Shown here in pieces: positions 8,557 to 15,976 of a DNA stretch of 16,892 bases (positions are counted from its first letter, which is position 1; every line of letters starts with the position of its first letter). The stretch comes from Haloferacaceae archaeon. GTDB lineage: Archaea > Halobacteriota > Halobacteria > Halobacteriales > Haloferacaceae. Location of the stretch: positions 1-16,892 of the forward strand of contig JAHENP010000042.1 in assembly GCA_018609965.1 (NCBI GenBank). Direction: 5' to 3'. The notes under the pieces are model-generated. The model did not search any database. It was not told where the DNA came from and worked only from the letters and a program-made list of their open reading frames with translations. The translations under genes were made by a program, and so were the position numbers.

Positions 8557-9306
8557 ATGCGACGAGCAACGCTGGTACCGACGAGACGCGCGGTGCTCTC
8601 GATGTCGGCCGCAGTCGTGACCACCGGGTGTGCTGACACCGTCACCACGGAGACAGGCACAGACACCGCCGAGACGAAAAGCAGTACAGACACTGTCACC
8701 AAGGAACCGAGTACAAACACTGTCAACACGGAAACCGGTGCAGACACGACCGAGACGAGAACGACCGCAGACGCCACCGACACGACAGCTGTGGTGGCAC
8801 CCCCGGCCCTCGACGCAGTCGTTACCCGGCAGCCCAGTGGCTCGGCACCCGGCCAGGTCAAACTTCGACTCCACAACGATACGGCCCGCACGCTCGACAT
8901 CCGTTTCGGGAACGTCCCACCGTTCAGTCGCTTCTCCTCGGCGTCGGTTGCGGGGCGTCGACTCCTGTTTCTCCCCACAATCGACCGTCAAGCGACGAGT
9001 CCGCCAGTCGCCCAACTCGTTCCAGCGGAGCCGACCGACCGACGAATCGGTGACGTGCCGTGTTGGACAGCGACCGGGGAGGTGTATCCGGTTGAGTTCT
9101 TCACCGACGAGTCACTCCGACCGGGCGATTCGGTGGTCCGGTCGTACACCGTCGTCTGGGCGTCCGACTCGGACTGTGGACCGGGGACGTACAGCTTCGA
9201 ACGGACGACGAGCAACGAGGCCCCACTGCGTCTCGACTCGACAGTCGAGATCACTGTCGCAACCGACGGCTCGTTGTCGGCGGCCGCAGAGACGGATCTC
9301 GTGTAG
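8557..9306 (+). CDS. Tat-exported putative lipoprotein with Thr-rich stalk
   Basis: This 249-residue protein begins with a twin-arginine signal (TRRAVLSMS, R10-R11), a short hydrophobic core and a relaxed lipobox (VTTGC, C25). That is the typical haloarchaeal route for secreted, membrane-anchored proteins exported folded. Residues ~27-77 form a low-complexity Thr/Asp/Glu stalk built from degenerate TETGTDT / STDTVT / TETGADT units, probably heavily glycosylatable. The C-terminal ~165 residues look like a beta-rich extracellular domain (VKLRLHNDTARTLDIRFGNV; GDSVVRSYTVVW; GPGTYSFERT). C169 and C207 could form a disulfide. I do not recognise the domain; a fibronectin/Ig-like fold resembling other haloarchaeal surface lipoproteins is inference. 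I chose ATG 8557 because it puts the RR motif near the N-terminus; the frame stays open upstream without signal-peptide sense. It stands alone, with Cmi4 101 bp downstream. Confidence 0.78.
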   Translation: MRRATLVPTRRAVLSMSAAVVTTGCADTVTTETGTDTAETKSSTDTVTKEPSTNTVNTETGADTTETRTTADATDTTAVVAPPALDAVVTRQPSGSAPGQVKLRLHNDTARTLDIRFGNVPPFSRFSSASVAGRRLLFLPTIDRQATSPPVAQLVPAEPTDRRIGDVPCWTATGEVYPVEFFTDESLRPGDSVVRSYTVVWASDSDCGPGTYSFERTTSNEAPLRLDSTVEITVATDGSLSAAAETDLV

Positions 9307-9407
9307 TGCCCGCGTGAAGACGAGCGCACGCCCCCACAGAAACCTCGCGTCTCTCCCGATCCACCCTGCCGTCAGCCTCTTGCCGCTCCGGCGCCGCCTG
9401 TCGGTCG

Positions 9408-10001
9408 ATGGACGAGAAGACGGCCGAACTCCGCGACATCTTCGTCGAGACGACCGGCGAACAAGAGGTGACGGCGGCACAGTCGGCCGACCGCGGGTCG
9501 TTGCTCGACGACCCGGACGACGACCGCGTGCGCGAGGTGCTCTCCCGGCTCCGCGAGGAGACAGCCGTCGCGACAGCGCTGTCGCTGGCGGAACACGAAC
9601 GCGTCGTGCGGCTGTTCTTCCGGACCGACAGCGACGCCGAGATCGCCGCCGAGTTGGATCTCGCCCCCGAGGTGGTGCGGCAGGCACGACTCGACGCCCA
9701 CCTCGTCCGGGAGACGGACCGGCAGGTGTCGTTCGACCGCGAACGGCTCCGGCGGCTGGTGGCGGAGGGTGTCTCGGCGACGGATGCCGCCCGAGCGGTC
9801 GACGCCGACGAGGCGACCGTCACGCGCCACACGGCCGTGATCGAGGCCGAACTCGCATCTCGTCGTCACAACCACCGGTTCCGTGACGAACTCGCACAAC
9901 TCCTGTCGGACGCGCCGCTGTCCGAGCGGCTCGCGACCGACACGCGCGACGACGGGCTCGAAGAGGCCGCCGAAGACATCGAGACGAACGTCAAACTGTA
10001 G
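9408..10001 (+). CDS. cmi4: Conditioned medium-induced protein 4 (Cmi4) family
   Basis: This 197-residue acidic protein matches, from memory, the haloarchaeal family annotated as conditioned medium-induced protein 4, named for a gene induced by spent medium in a haloalkaliphile. Recognisable family features are the N-terminus MDEKTAELRDIFVETTG, the DDERVREVL-type region, and the C-terminus RFRDELAQLL...SERLATDTRDDGLEEAAEDIET. Two helix-turn-helix-like segments are visible: DAEIAAELDLAPEVVRQARL (~76-95) and a region from ~121 with SATDAARAVDADEATVTRHT, which suggests a DNA-binding or sigma-like regulatory role, but the function is not established. ATG 9408 is the conserved start. No strong TATA is visible in the 101-bp GC-rich gap 9307-9407. 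The gene is convergent with the usp gene across 56 bp. Confidence 0.82.
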   Translation: MDEKTAELRDIFVETTGEQEVTAAQSADRGSLLDDPDDDRVREVLSRLREETAVATALSLAEHERVVRLFFRTDSDAEIAAELDLAPEVVRQARLDAHLVRETDRQVSFDRERLRRLVAEGVSATDAARAVDADEATVTRHTAVIEAELASRRHNHRFRDELAQLLSDAPLSERLATDTRDDGLEEAAEDIETNVKL

Positions 10002-10057
10002 CTCGACTACCTCGCTGAACGGTCGTCCACGACCGTCCACAGGGAGACACGCCCGCG

Positions 10058-10501
10058 TCAGTCGTCGCGCCGGACGAACGTCACTGGACACGGCGCAGAC
10101 AGGAGCACGTCCTGTGCGGTCGAGCCGAACACCGCCTTCCCGGTCGGAGAGCGGTTCTGCCCACCCACGACGACCCGGTCGGCCGCTATATCTGCCGCGA
10201 CGCCCGCGACCGCCGCGCCCGGGTTACCCACACGCCCGTCGACATCGACACTGACACCCGACTCCTCTAACGCCCGAACCACCTGCCGGACGGAGTTGAG
10301 CCGGCGGGCGAGATCCGCCGCGGAGCCGTCTGCCAGCCCCAACCGCGCTGCGGTCTCGTTTGCCGTCTCGGCGGTCTCGAACGCGTGGACCAACGTGATC
10401 TCGGCACCCGCCTCCGCCAGGTCGACGCCGATCTCCGCTAATCGCTGGGCTCGCCTTCCCTCCTCGCGCCCGACTGCGATCACTGCTGCTTCGACAGTCA
10501 T
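10058..10501 (-). CDS. UspA-family universal stress protein
   Basis: This 147-residue single-domain protein has the Rossmann-like Usp fold: the beta1 strand AAVIAVGREEGRRAQRLAEIGVDLA, then ITLVHAFE, a variable helical middle, VDGRVGNPGAAVAGVAADIAADRVVVGGQ, and the C-terminal GSTAQDVLLSAPCPVTFVR. The nucleotide-binding signature is G113-x2-N116-x9-G126-S127; the usual second glycine is Asn here, which leaves ATP binding plausible but unproven. Usp proteins act as small cytoplasmic stress or signalling ATP-binding proteins. I chose ATG 10501 over an in-frame start 21 bp upstream, because the family begins a few residues before the first strand and a TATA-like CTTATC (complement of 10525-10530) lies 27 bp upstream, giving a leaderless mRNA. 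It is monocistronic, convergent with cmi4. Confidence 0.93.
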   Translation of the reverse strand: MTVEAAVIAVGREEGRRAQRLAEIGVDLAEAGAEITLVHAFETAETANETAARLGLADGSAADLARRLNSVRQVVRALEESGVSVDVDGRVGNPGAAVAGVAADIAADRVVVGGQNRSPTGKAVFGSTAQDVLLSAPCPVTFVRRDD

Positions 10502-10524
10502 ACTTCCAGTTGGTGTCGCCACGT

Positions 10525-10530
10525 GATAAG
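10525..10530 (-). promoter_or_regulatory. TATA-like promoter element of the usp gene
   Basis: CTTATC on the minus strand is centred about 27 bp before the ATG at 10501, the normal archaeal TATA-to-start distance, so the transcript would be leaderless. The surrounding gap 10502-10674 is AT-richer than the genes on either side. It has a second AT-rich patch (AGTATTAGAT, complement of 10534-10543), but nothing else I can identify. Confidence 0.6.
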
Positions 10531-10674
10531 CCTATCTAATACTTTACTCGAACACGAATCAATATCTCTGCGTTCTTCACGACGGTTAGACACGTCCGTT
10601 GCGGGCGGGTTTCGGGGTACTTGACCACACAGCCACGGCTACGGAGACTGAGAGACGGCGAGGGGAAGTTGGTC

Positions 10675-11475
10675 TTAGACGAGTCCGGCGGCGTGGATCG
10701 CGTCTTCGGGGTCGGCGTCCTCGTGGACGACCGCCGACACCGCCCGCGTGATCGCCTCGGAGTCGTCGTGTTGGAAGATCGACCGCCCCATCGAGACGCC
10801 GGCAGCACCGGCGTCGACGGCGCCACGGACGGCCGCCAGCGTCGCGCGGTCGCCTTCGGGTTCGCCGCCGGCGATGACGACCGGCAGCGCCGTCGACTCA
10901 CACACGTGGCGGAACGTCTCCTGGTCGCCGGAGTAGGCCGTCTTCACCACGTCTGCGCCGAGTTCCTCGGCCAGCCGGACGGCGTGGCCCAGGTAGTCGG
11001 CGTCGTGTTCCGGGTCCTCGCCCGTCAGGTTCGCGCCGCGAGCGTACGCCATCGCCAGTGTCGGTAGTCCGTAGTCGTCTGCGGTCTCGGTCAGTTCCGC
11101 GAGAAACTCGATCTGTTCACGCTCGTAGTCGGAGCCGACGTTGATGTGCATCGAGACGGCGTCCGCGCCGGCCCGGATCGCCCCCTTGACGGTGCCGGTC
11201 GGTCGTTTGTCGTTGCTGTCGGGTCCGACCGTGGTTGAGGCGTTCAGGTGGACGACGTAGCCCGCCCCGTTGGTGTTCGGGTGGATGCGTGGCGCGACCC
11301 CTTTTTGCGTGAGGACGGCGTCGGCCCCGCCGCGTGTGACGGCATCGACCGTCTCCTCGATCCGTTTGAGCCCGTCGACGGCACCGAGTGTGATCCCGTG
11401 GTCCATCGGGACGATCAGGAACCGATCGTCCGTCGAGAGTCGCGCGAGACGCGCGGCGTGGCCGGCGTGTGTCAT
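10675..11475 (-). CDS. 2-amino-3,7-dideoxy-D-threo-hept-6-ulosonate synthase (ADTH synthase)
   Basis: This 266-residue class I aldolase-type TIM barrel joins 6-deoxy-5-ketofructose 1-phosphate to L-aspartate semialdehyde, the first step of the archaeal shikimate route, replacing DAHP synthase. Visible motifs are VPMDHGIT (D25), the active-site Tyr in AMAYARG (Y144), the Schiff-base Lys in ADVVKTAYSGD (K178), and phosphate-binding GG and GRSIFQ segments near the end. The family is often labelled fructose-bisphosphate aldolase. The ADTH assignment rests on sequence similarity to MJ0400-type enzymes and on the trp genes just upstream on the same strand. I chose ATG 11475 (MTHAGHAARLARLS); 14 upstream in-frame residues are not family-like. 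The gap to trpA is 116 bp and holds a GTGACCC inverted repeat but no clear TATA, so it may be read from the trp promoter or be separately controlled. Confidence 0.88.
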   Translation of the reverse strand: MTHAGHAARLARLSTDDRFLIVPMDHGITLGAVDGLKRIEETVDAVTRGGADAVLTQKGVAPRIHPNTNGAGYVVHLNASTTVGPDSNDKRPTGTVKGAIRAGADAVSMHINVGSDYEREQIEFLAELTETADDYGLPTLAMAYARGANLTGEDPEHDADYLGHAVRLAEELGADVVKTAYSGDQETFRHVCESTALPVVIAGGEPEGDRATLAAVRGAVDAGAAGVSMGRSIFQHDDSEAITRAVSAVVHEDADPEDAIHAAGLV

Positions 11476-11533
11476 ACTCTCCCTTGTGACGAGCGGTCTG
11501 AAGTCCCTTGCGAACAACTCCGGTCCCGGGTTC

Positions 11534-11575
11534 GGTGACCCCGGTCTTGCGTCGGGTGACCCAGACTGGGGTCAC
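11534..11575. repeat. GGTGACCC direct repeats with overlapping inverted repeat between trpA and ADTH synthase
   Basis: GGTGACCC occurs at 11534-11541 and again at 11555-11562, exactly 21 bp apart (two helical turns). The second copy forms a perfect inverted repeat GTGACCC-(6 nt)-GGGTCAC at 11556-11575. Spacing on one helix face and dyad symmetry are what a dimeric regulator site looks like. The same dyad could also fold into a 7-bp hairpin with a 6-nt loop in the transcript, perhaps ending or attenuating the trpCBA message before the ADTH gene. No poly-T run follows, which argues against a simple terminator. Confidence 0.5.
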
Positions 11576-11591
11576 TGTTGCACGGAGCGAC

Positions 11592-12440
11592 TCACTGCCC
11601 CTCGGCGCGTGGCACCCGCCGTTCGTGGCCACGACGCGCCCCCGACTTCAGCTCCGACGCCAACGACCTGATGTCGTCGGCGACCGCCTCGGTGTCACGA
11701 TCCTGCTCGTGGCCCTCGGCGACGATGTCCACCAGCGCGGAGCCGACGATGATCCCGTCGGCACCCGCCTCGATCACGTCTGCGGCCTTCTCGCCGCTGT
11801 CGATCCCGAAGCCGACCGCCTTCGGCACGTCGTACGCTGCCAGCCGGTCAAGTGACTCTGCGGTCCGATCTGCCGCCTCTACGTCGGTCCCGGTGACACC
11901 CAGCCGTGCCTGGACGTAGAGATAGCCGGACGACACGTCGACGAGCCGTTCCAACCGCTCGTCTTCTGTTGTCGGCGCGACGATCGACACCAGATCCATA
12001 TCGAACTCGTCACACGCCGCCCGCAACGGCGCCGCCTCCTCGGCCGGCAGGTCGGGGACGACGAACCCCGACAGCCCGGCCTCGGCGGCCCGCTCGACGA
12101 ACGGTCGTGGCCGTTGCTCCCCGTCGTCGAGTTCGCCGTACTGGTACAACAGGTTGTAGTAGGTCATACAGACGAGCGGCACGTCCACGTCGAGATCCTC
12201 GACGAACTCGAAGAACCGTTCCGGCGTCATCCCGGCGTCCAACGCCCGGACGATCGCCTCCTGGATCGTCGGCCCCTCCGCGATCGGCTCCGAGAACGGC
12301 AACCCGAGTTCGATTGCGTCGGCACCACCCGCCGCCAACGACTCGACGTACCGGAGCGACTCGTCGTAGCTCGGGTCGCCGACCGCGAGATACGGAACGA
12401 ACGCCGACCCGCCGTCGACGGCGTCTCGGAGCCGACTCAT
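11592..12440 (-). CDS. trpA: Tryptophan synthase alpha subunit
   Basis: This 282-residue TIM-barrel subunit cleaves indole-3-glycerol phosphate to indole and glyceraldehyde 3-phosphate and passes indole to TrpB through the alpha-beta tunnel. Motifs: [11 protein letters not shown] at the N-terminus, [10 protein letters not shown] with catalytic E44 (equivalent to Salmonella E49), [46 protein letters not shown] and GSALVDIV. The second catalytic acid, normally Asp in PLADGP (Salmonella D60), is Glu here (PIAEGP, E55), and the preceding SDP is SEP. I believe this Glu is usual in haloarchaea but cannot confirm it. The start ATG overlaps the trpB stop (ATGA, 12437-12440), so translation is coupled. 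The C-terminal ~25 residues form a basic, probably disordered tail ([14 protein letters not shown]). Confidence 0.96.
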   Translation of the reverse strand: MSRLRDAVDGGSAFVPYLAVGDPSYDESLRYVESLAAGGADAIELGLPFSEPIAEGPTIQEAIVRALDAGMTPERFFEFVEDLDVDVPLVCMTYYNLLYQYGELDDGEQRPRPFVERAAEAGLSGFVVPDLPAEEAAPLRAACDEFDMDLVSIVAPTTEDERLERLVDVSSGYLYVQARLGVTGTDVEAADRTAESLDRLAAYDVPKAVGFGIDSGEKAADVIEAGADGIIVGSALVDIVAEGHEQDRDTEAVADDIRSLASELKSGARRGHERRVPRAEGQ

Positions 12441-13720
12441 AACCCACCCGCGAACGTCGACATCTCCGGTGCGTTCGCCAGATCGCGTTCCTCCGTCTCC
12501 TCTAAGGCGGCCGCGAGGTCCTTGTCACCGCGCCCGGAGACGTTGACGACGACCGTCTCGCCGACCTCGTCGTGGTGTTCCTCCAGGTAGCCGAACGCGT
12601 GGGCCGTCTCCAGGGCGGGGATAATCCCCTCACGCTGGGAGAGCCGGTGGAACCCCTCCAAGGCGGCGTCGTCGTCCACGTTCACCGGGGTGACACGGTC
12701 CTCGTCGACCAGATGCGCCAACTCCGGCCCGACGCCGGCGTAGTCCAACCCCGAGGAGACTGAGTGGCTCTCGACGATCTGCCCCTCACCGTCCTGGAGC
12801 AGCTTCGTCCGAGCGCCGTGGAGCACCCCTTCGGTGCCGGTCGACAACGACGCCGAGTTGGGGGCGACCCCTTCCTCCTCGTCGACCGCCAACGACGACC
12901 CGCCGGCCTCGACTGCGTACAGCTCGACGCCGGGGTCGTCGACGAAGTGGTGGAACGTCCCCATCGTGTTCGACCCACCACCGGCACACGCGAGCACGGC
13001 GTCCGGCAGGTCGCCGGTTTCTCGTTGGATCTGGCTCCGGATCTCCTCGGAGATCAACGCGTGGAAGTCCCGCACCATCGTCGGGAACGGATGGGGGCCG
13101 ACAATCGAGCCGATCACGTAGTGGCTCGTCTCCACTGTCGTCGCCCAGTCACGCATCGTCTCCGAGATTGCCTCCTTCAGCGTCCCGCGACCGGTCGTCA
13201 CCGGCACCACGTCGGCGCCGTTGATCTTCATCCGGAACACGTTGGGGCGCTGGCGGGTGATGTCGCGTTCCCCCATGTAGATCTCACACGGCATGTCGAG
13301 GTGTGCGGCGGCCATCGCGGTCGCGGTGCCGTGTTGGCCCGCGCCCGTCTCCGCGATGATCCGTTCTTTCCCCATGTACTTCGCCAACAACACCTGGCCG
13401 AGCGCGTTGTTCAGCTTGTGGGCGCCGCCGTGGAGCAGGTCCTCCCGCTTGAGATAGACGTTTGTGTCGTACCGCGCAGAGAGGTTCTCCGCGTACTGCA
13501 ACGGCGTGGGCCGGCCGCCGAAGTCGTCGATCCGTTCGCGGAACTCGTCCCAAAACCCGTCCTGGTTGTTGAGGACGTACCGCTCGTAGGCGTCCTCCAG
13601 CTCCCGCAGCGCCGGCATCAACGCCTCCGGCACGTACCGGCCGCCGTAGTCACCGAACTTCCCGTCGCCCGCCTGCGTCCGGTCTGGTCCTGTTGTCGGT
13701 GTCTGCTCTGCGTCGCTCAT
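12437..13720 (-). CDS. trpB: Tryptophan synthase beta subunit
   Basis: This 427-residue PLP enzyme condenses indole with L-serine to give tryptophan. It is the TrpB1 type that partners TrpA. Motifs: [16 protein letters not shown] near the start, the PLP Schiff-base lysine in HGGAHKLNN (K102), the catalytic Glu in ETGAGQHG (E124), the PLP phosphate loop CAGGGSN (247-251), VEAGG, and the C-terminal [11 protein letters not shown]. The N-terminal ~20 residues are a haloarchaeal acidic/polar extension. The gene lies between trpC and trpA with 4-bp ATGA overlaps at both ends (13717-13720 and 12437-12440), so the three proteins should be made together. The order trpC-trpB-trpA is the one known from Haloferax volcanii. 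No truncation or missing catalytic residue is seen. Confidence 0.97.
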   Translation of the reverse strand: MSDAEQTPTTGPDRTQAGDGKFGDYGGRYVPEALMPALRELEDAYERYVLNNQDGFWDEFRERIDDFGGRPTPLQYAENLSARYDTNVYLKREDLLHGGAHKLNNALGQVLLAKYMGKERIIAETGAGQHGTATAMAAAHLDMPCEIYMGERDITRQRPNVFRMKINGADVVPVTTGRGTLKEAISETMRDWATTVETSHYVIGSIVGPHPFPTMVRDFHALISEEIRSQIQRETGDLPDAVLACAGGGSNTMGTFHHFVDDPGVELYAVEAGGSSLAVDEEEGVAPNSASLSTGTEGVLHGARTKLLQDGEGQIVESHSVSSGLDYAGVGPELAHLVDEDRVTPVNVDDDAALEGFHRLSQREGIIPALETAHAFGYLEEHHDEVGETVVVNVSGRGDKDLAAALEETEERDLANAPEMSTFAGGL

Positions 13721-14580
13721 TCGTCTCCCCCTGTGGTTGTCACGTGTTCTGTTTCGCTCTCCGCCGACGTAAATCGACGGGTGTTCTCTGCCACCGTCTC
13801 CCGCACCGCCCCCAGGGTCTCGCGGTGCTCGACACCGTCGACGACCGCCGACCCGATCAACAGGGCGTCCGCGCCGGCCGCTCGCATCCGTCTGGCGTCG
13901 TCGGCCGTCGACAGCCCGCTTTCTGCGAGCAACGTCACGTCGTCGGGCGCCTCCGGCGCGACCCGTTCGAACGTGTCCAGCTCCACCTCCAACGCCGCCA
14001 GATCGCGGTTGTTTACCCCGATCACCGACGCGCCGGCGTCGACGGCCGCCGCCAACTCCTCACGGGAGTGGACCTCCACGAGCGGCTCCATCCCCCGGTT
14101 GCGGGCGGCCGTCACCATCGTCGACAGGTCGTCGGCACCGTGGCCCGCGGCGTCCGGCTCCGGGCCAAGGAACCGCGCGATCAACAAGACGAGATCCGCC
14201 GGCGCGGCGTCCAACTGTGACTCCCGCAACAGGAAATCTTTCCGCAGTACCGGCACGTCGACGGCCTCACGAACCGCCGCCAACGCCCCGACGGAGCCGC
14301 CGAAGTGGTCCGGCTCCGTCAGTACTGAGATTGCGGTCGCACCCCCCGCGACCATCGCCTCGGCCAACGCCGCCGGGTCGGCCCGCCGTTGCCCGTCTGT
14401 CGTCGGGCTGGTCGGCTTCACCTCCGCGACGACCGGCACCCGGCCGTCGGCCGCCGCGTCGGCGACGGCACCCGGAAACGACCGGGCGTCGGCCGCGACG
14501 CGTTCCCCGCCGTGGTCGCGACCCGCAGTCGCCTCCAGAATCGAGGCGACCGCCGGCGCGAGTTCCTGTGTCGTGTCCAT
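13717..14580 (-). CDS. trpC: Indole-3-glycerol-phosphate synthase
   Basis: This 287-residue TIM-barrel enzyme closes the indole ring from CdRP (1-(2-carboxyphenylamino)-1-deoxyribulose 5-phosphate). Catalytic signatures: [10 protein letters not shown] (E53, K55), VLRKDFLL (K114), [10 protein letters not shown] (E169), GVNNRDL (N190-N191), AESGLST (E220-S222) and the phosphate loop IGSAVV (G243-S244). It is mono-functional, not fused to TrpF. I chose ATG 14580, because the frame extends upstream only into the promoter and the TATA element lies 28 bp before this ATG, giving a leaderless transcript. It is the first gene of trpCBA and its stop overlaps the trpB start. No leader peptide or Trp-rich attenuator is visible upstream. 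The divergent neighbour begins 91 bp away. Confidence 0.96.
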   Translation of the reverse strand: MDTTQELAPAVASILEATAGRDHGGERVAADARSFPGAVADAAADGRVPVVAEVKPTSPTTDGQRRADPAALAEAMVAGGATAISVLTEPDHFGGSVGALAAVREAVDVPVLRKDFLLRESQLDAAPADLVLLIARFLGPEPDAAGHGADDLSTMVTAARNRGMEPLVEVHSREELAAAVDAGASVIGVNNRDLAALEVELDTFERVAPEAPDDVTLLAESGLSTADDARRMRAAGADALLIGSAVVDGVEHRETLGAVRETVAENTRRFTSAESETEHVTTTGGDE

Positions 14581-14603
14581 CCGTGTACGTTGGTGGTGGT
14601 TTC

Positions 14604-14613
14604 TGTACAAAAG
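14604..14613 (-). promoter_or_regulatory. TATA element of the trpCBA operon
   Basis: On the minus strand CTTTTGTACA is centred about 28 bp upstream of the trpC ATG (14580), the archaeal promoter distance for a leaderless mRNA. The 91-bp divergent gap 14581-14671 also has to hold the promoter of the plus-strand DUF5783 gene, for which only a weak CTTACG (14643-14648, ~27 bp before its ATG) is visible. Confidence 0.6.
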
Positions 14614-14671
14614 GGTTGTGTCGGGCAGTGCCGACCGCGTCACTTACGCCCGCGCCGGGTCAAGGCGGGGT

Positions 14672-15022
14672 ATGGCGGAGTTCGACCCGGAGAAGTTCGA
14701 GGAGAAGTACGCGCACTACTTCACGGAGCTACAACGGGCGTACAAGAACGCCTTCGAGGTGATGAACAACGCGTACGACTCGGAGCTGATCCACGCGATC
14801 GACCAACAGATCCTGAACGAGTCGGAGCCGTTCTACGACAAGACGAGTGGGTTCCGCGTCGAGCTGCCCGACGAGCCGACGGCGCGGCTCACCGCGGTCG
14901 TCGTCGACGACGAGAAGCTCCGCGAGACGCTCGATCGGTACGTCGCGGAGATCGAACGCCAGCTGTACGACGTGTTCGGTCTAGAACGGCCGGACGCCGA
15001 CGAGGCCCGAGACGCTCAGTAG
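14672..15022 (+). CDS. DUF5783-family haloarchaeal protein
   Basis: This 116-residue, acidic, cysteine-free protein of unknown function starts MAEFDPEKFEEKYAHYFTEL, with further marks HAIDQQILNESEPFY, FRVELPDEPTARLTAVVVDD and a C-terminal helical EIERQLYDVFGLE. I recall this pattern from haloarchaea as DUF5783. It looks like a small soluble alpha/beta protein with long amphipathic helices at both ends; no catalytic motif or membrane segment is apparent. I chose ATG 14672 because the frame upstream is trpC antisense shadow and a weak TATA-like CTTACG lies 27 bp before it. It is divergent from trpC and convergent with the TbsP-like gene, their stop codons overlapping within 15016-15022. Confidence 0.82.
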   Translation: MAEFDPEKFEEKYAHYFTELQRAYKNAFEVMNNAYDSELIHAIDQQILNESEPFYDKTSGFRVELPDEPTARLTAVVVDDEKLRETLDRYVAEIERQLYDVFGLERPDADEARDAQ

Positions 15023-15828
15023 ACGACGTTCGCGACCAGGTTCGACAGCCCGTTCTGTTCGACCTGCTCGCGGTAGTCGTCGGTGAACACGAGCCGTTGA
15101 CGCGGCCGCCCCATCTCCAACGTCTCCTTCTCTGTGGTGATGACGCCCATCTCCTCTAAGTTCCCTTTCTTCCGGGAGAAGGTCGCCTTGCTGGCGAGCC
15201 CCAGATCCTCCCCCCACTTGCTCAGGTCGTAGTGGAGCAGTTCGTGTTTCGCGGCGACGAGCAACGACGCCATCACCTCGTCCAACTCGGAGGTGTCACG
15301 CGCGCCCGCGGCGGTGTCGAGCACGCGGTCGAAGTCGCCACGCGCCTCCGGGGCGAACTCCGTGTCCATCGTCTCACGGACCGCCGACAACGGCGGCGTG
15401 CGGAGACTGAACCGCTCGGCGTTCTCCCAGCCGTGTTCCGCCCACTCGTAGGCGTCCGTGACGAACCCGTCGGCGCGGGTGATCGCCGTCCCGTCGGCGC
15501 CGTCGATCTGCACCGGCACGTAGACGGACGACGCCGTGACGAACACTGTCGTGTTCTGTGTCGGCTCGCGCTCGCGCAGCGCCAACGCGTCGTCGTCGAT
15601 CAGGTCTGCCGCCCGCGAGGCGACGAGGAAGTCCCGCCGCACCTTCCGCAGCTCCTCACCGACCCCCAACACCCGCACCTCGGGGAGGTCGCCCTCGTAG
15701 TCGCGGGCGGCCGCGACCAGCCGTTCGACGTCCGGCGCGTCTGCGTTGGTCAGGTACACGGTCCCGTCCGTCTCGGCGAACAGGTCCGCGAGCGTCTCCT
15801 CTGGCCCGTCTGGCACGAACTCGCTCAT
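15016..15828 (-). CDS. TbsP-like (DUF5821) winged-helix transcriptional regulator
   Basis: This 270-residue, acidic protein has two parts. Residues ~1-165 form an alpha/beta domain (GTVYLTNADAPDVERLVAAA, VRVLGVGEELRKVRRDFLVA, TVFVTASSVYVPV) that could sense a ligand. Residues ~175-262 form a winged helix-turn-helix (VMASLLVAAKHELLHYDLSK, WGEDLGLASKATFSRKKGNL, EEMGVITTEKETLEMGRPRQ). The arrangement matches, from memory, the haloarchaeal DUF5821/TbsP family. TbsP in Haloferax volcanii regulates the glucose-linked gapII gene together with TrmB; whether this copy has the same target is unknown. I chose ATG 15828, because 10 upstream residues are Arg-rich shadow and a TATA-like GGTATTAAG (complement of 15858-15866) fits a very short leader. 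Its stop overlaps the convergent DUF5783 gene. Confidence 0.75.
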   Translation of the reverse strand: MSEFVPDGPEETLADLFAETDGTVYLTNADAPDVERLVAAARDYEGDLPEVRVLGVGEELRKVRRDFLVASRAADLIDDDALALREREPTQNTTVFVTASSVYVPVQIDGADGTAITRADGFVTDAYEWAEHGWENAERFSLRTPPLSAVRETMDTEFAPEARGDFDRVLDTAAGARDTSELDEVMASLLVAAKHELLHYDLSKWGEDLGLASKATFSRKKGNLEEMGVITTEKETLEMGRPRQRLVFTDDYREQVEQNGLSNLVANVVY

Positions 15829-15857
15829 CTGTGTTCCCGACCTACGCGTTGGCCTCA

Positions 15858-15866
15858 CTTAATACC
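15858..15866 (-). promoter_or_regulatory. TATA element of the TbsP-like gene
   Basis: GGTATTAAG on the minus strand is centred ~34 bp before ATG 15828, predicting a leader of about 8 nt. It lies in the AT-rich divergent gap 15829-15976, which it shares with the promoter of the 67-residue peptide gene. Confidence 0.55.
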
Positions 15867-15893
15867 ACCGGCTAGTAATAGTAATAATTCGTA

Positions 15894-15923
15894 AACCAAG
15901 GTGGCTACAAAATTGAACCAAGG
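15894..15923. repeat. AACCAAGG direct repeat in divergent promoter region
   Basis: AACCAAGG occurs at 15894-15901 and 15916-15923, 22 bp apart, about two helical turns. The copies sit between the TATA element of the TbsP-like gene and that of the small peptide gene. Such placement suits a regulator, possibly TbsP itself acting on its own promoter, but that is inference. Confidence 0.35.
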
Positions 15924-15944
15924 AATTAACGGGGAATGGCGGAA

Positions 15945-15952
15945 GATACAAG
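15945..15952 (+). promoter_or_regulatory. TATA-like promoter element of the 67-residue peptide gene
   Basis: GATACAAG is centred about 29 bp upstream of ATG 15977, the normal distance for a leaderless haloarchaeal transcript. This supports the small gene being real and separately transcribed. Confidence 0.5.
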
Positions 15953-15976
15953 TCATAGGCACTGCACTGTGAGAAC

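Noticed and set aside
10675..11475. Fructose-bisphosphate aldolase as the function of this gene
   Set aside because: The family is shared, but the adjoining trp operon and similarity to MJ0400-type enzymes favour the ADTH synthase role; aldolase activity remains an alternative.
12764..14671. Large plus-strand open frame upstream of and in frame with DUF5783
   Set aside because: It is antisense to trpB and trpC and is a reading-frame shadow; the real protein begins at ATG 14672.
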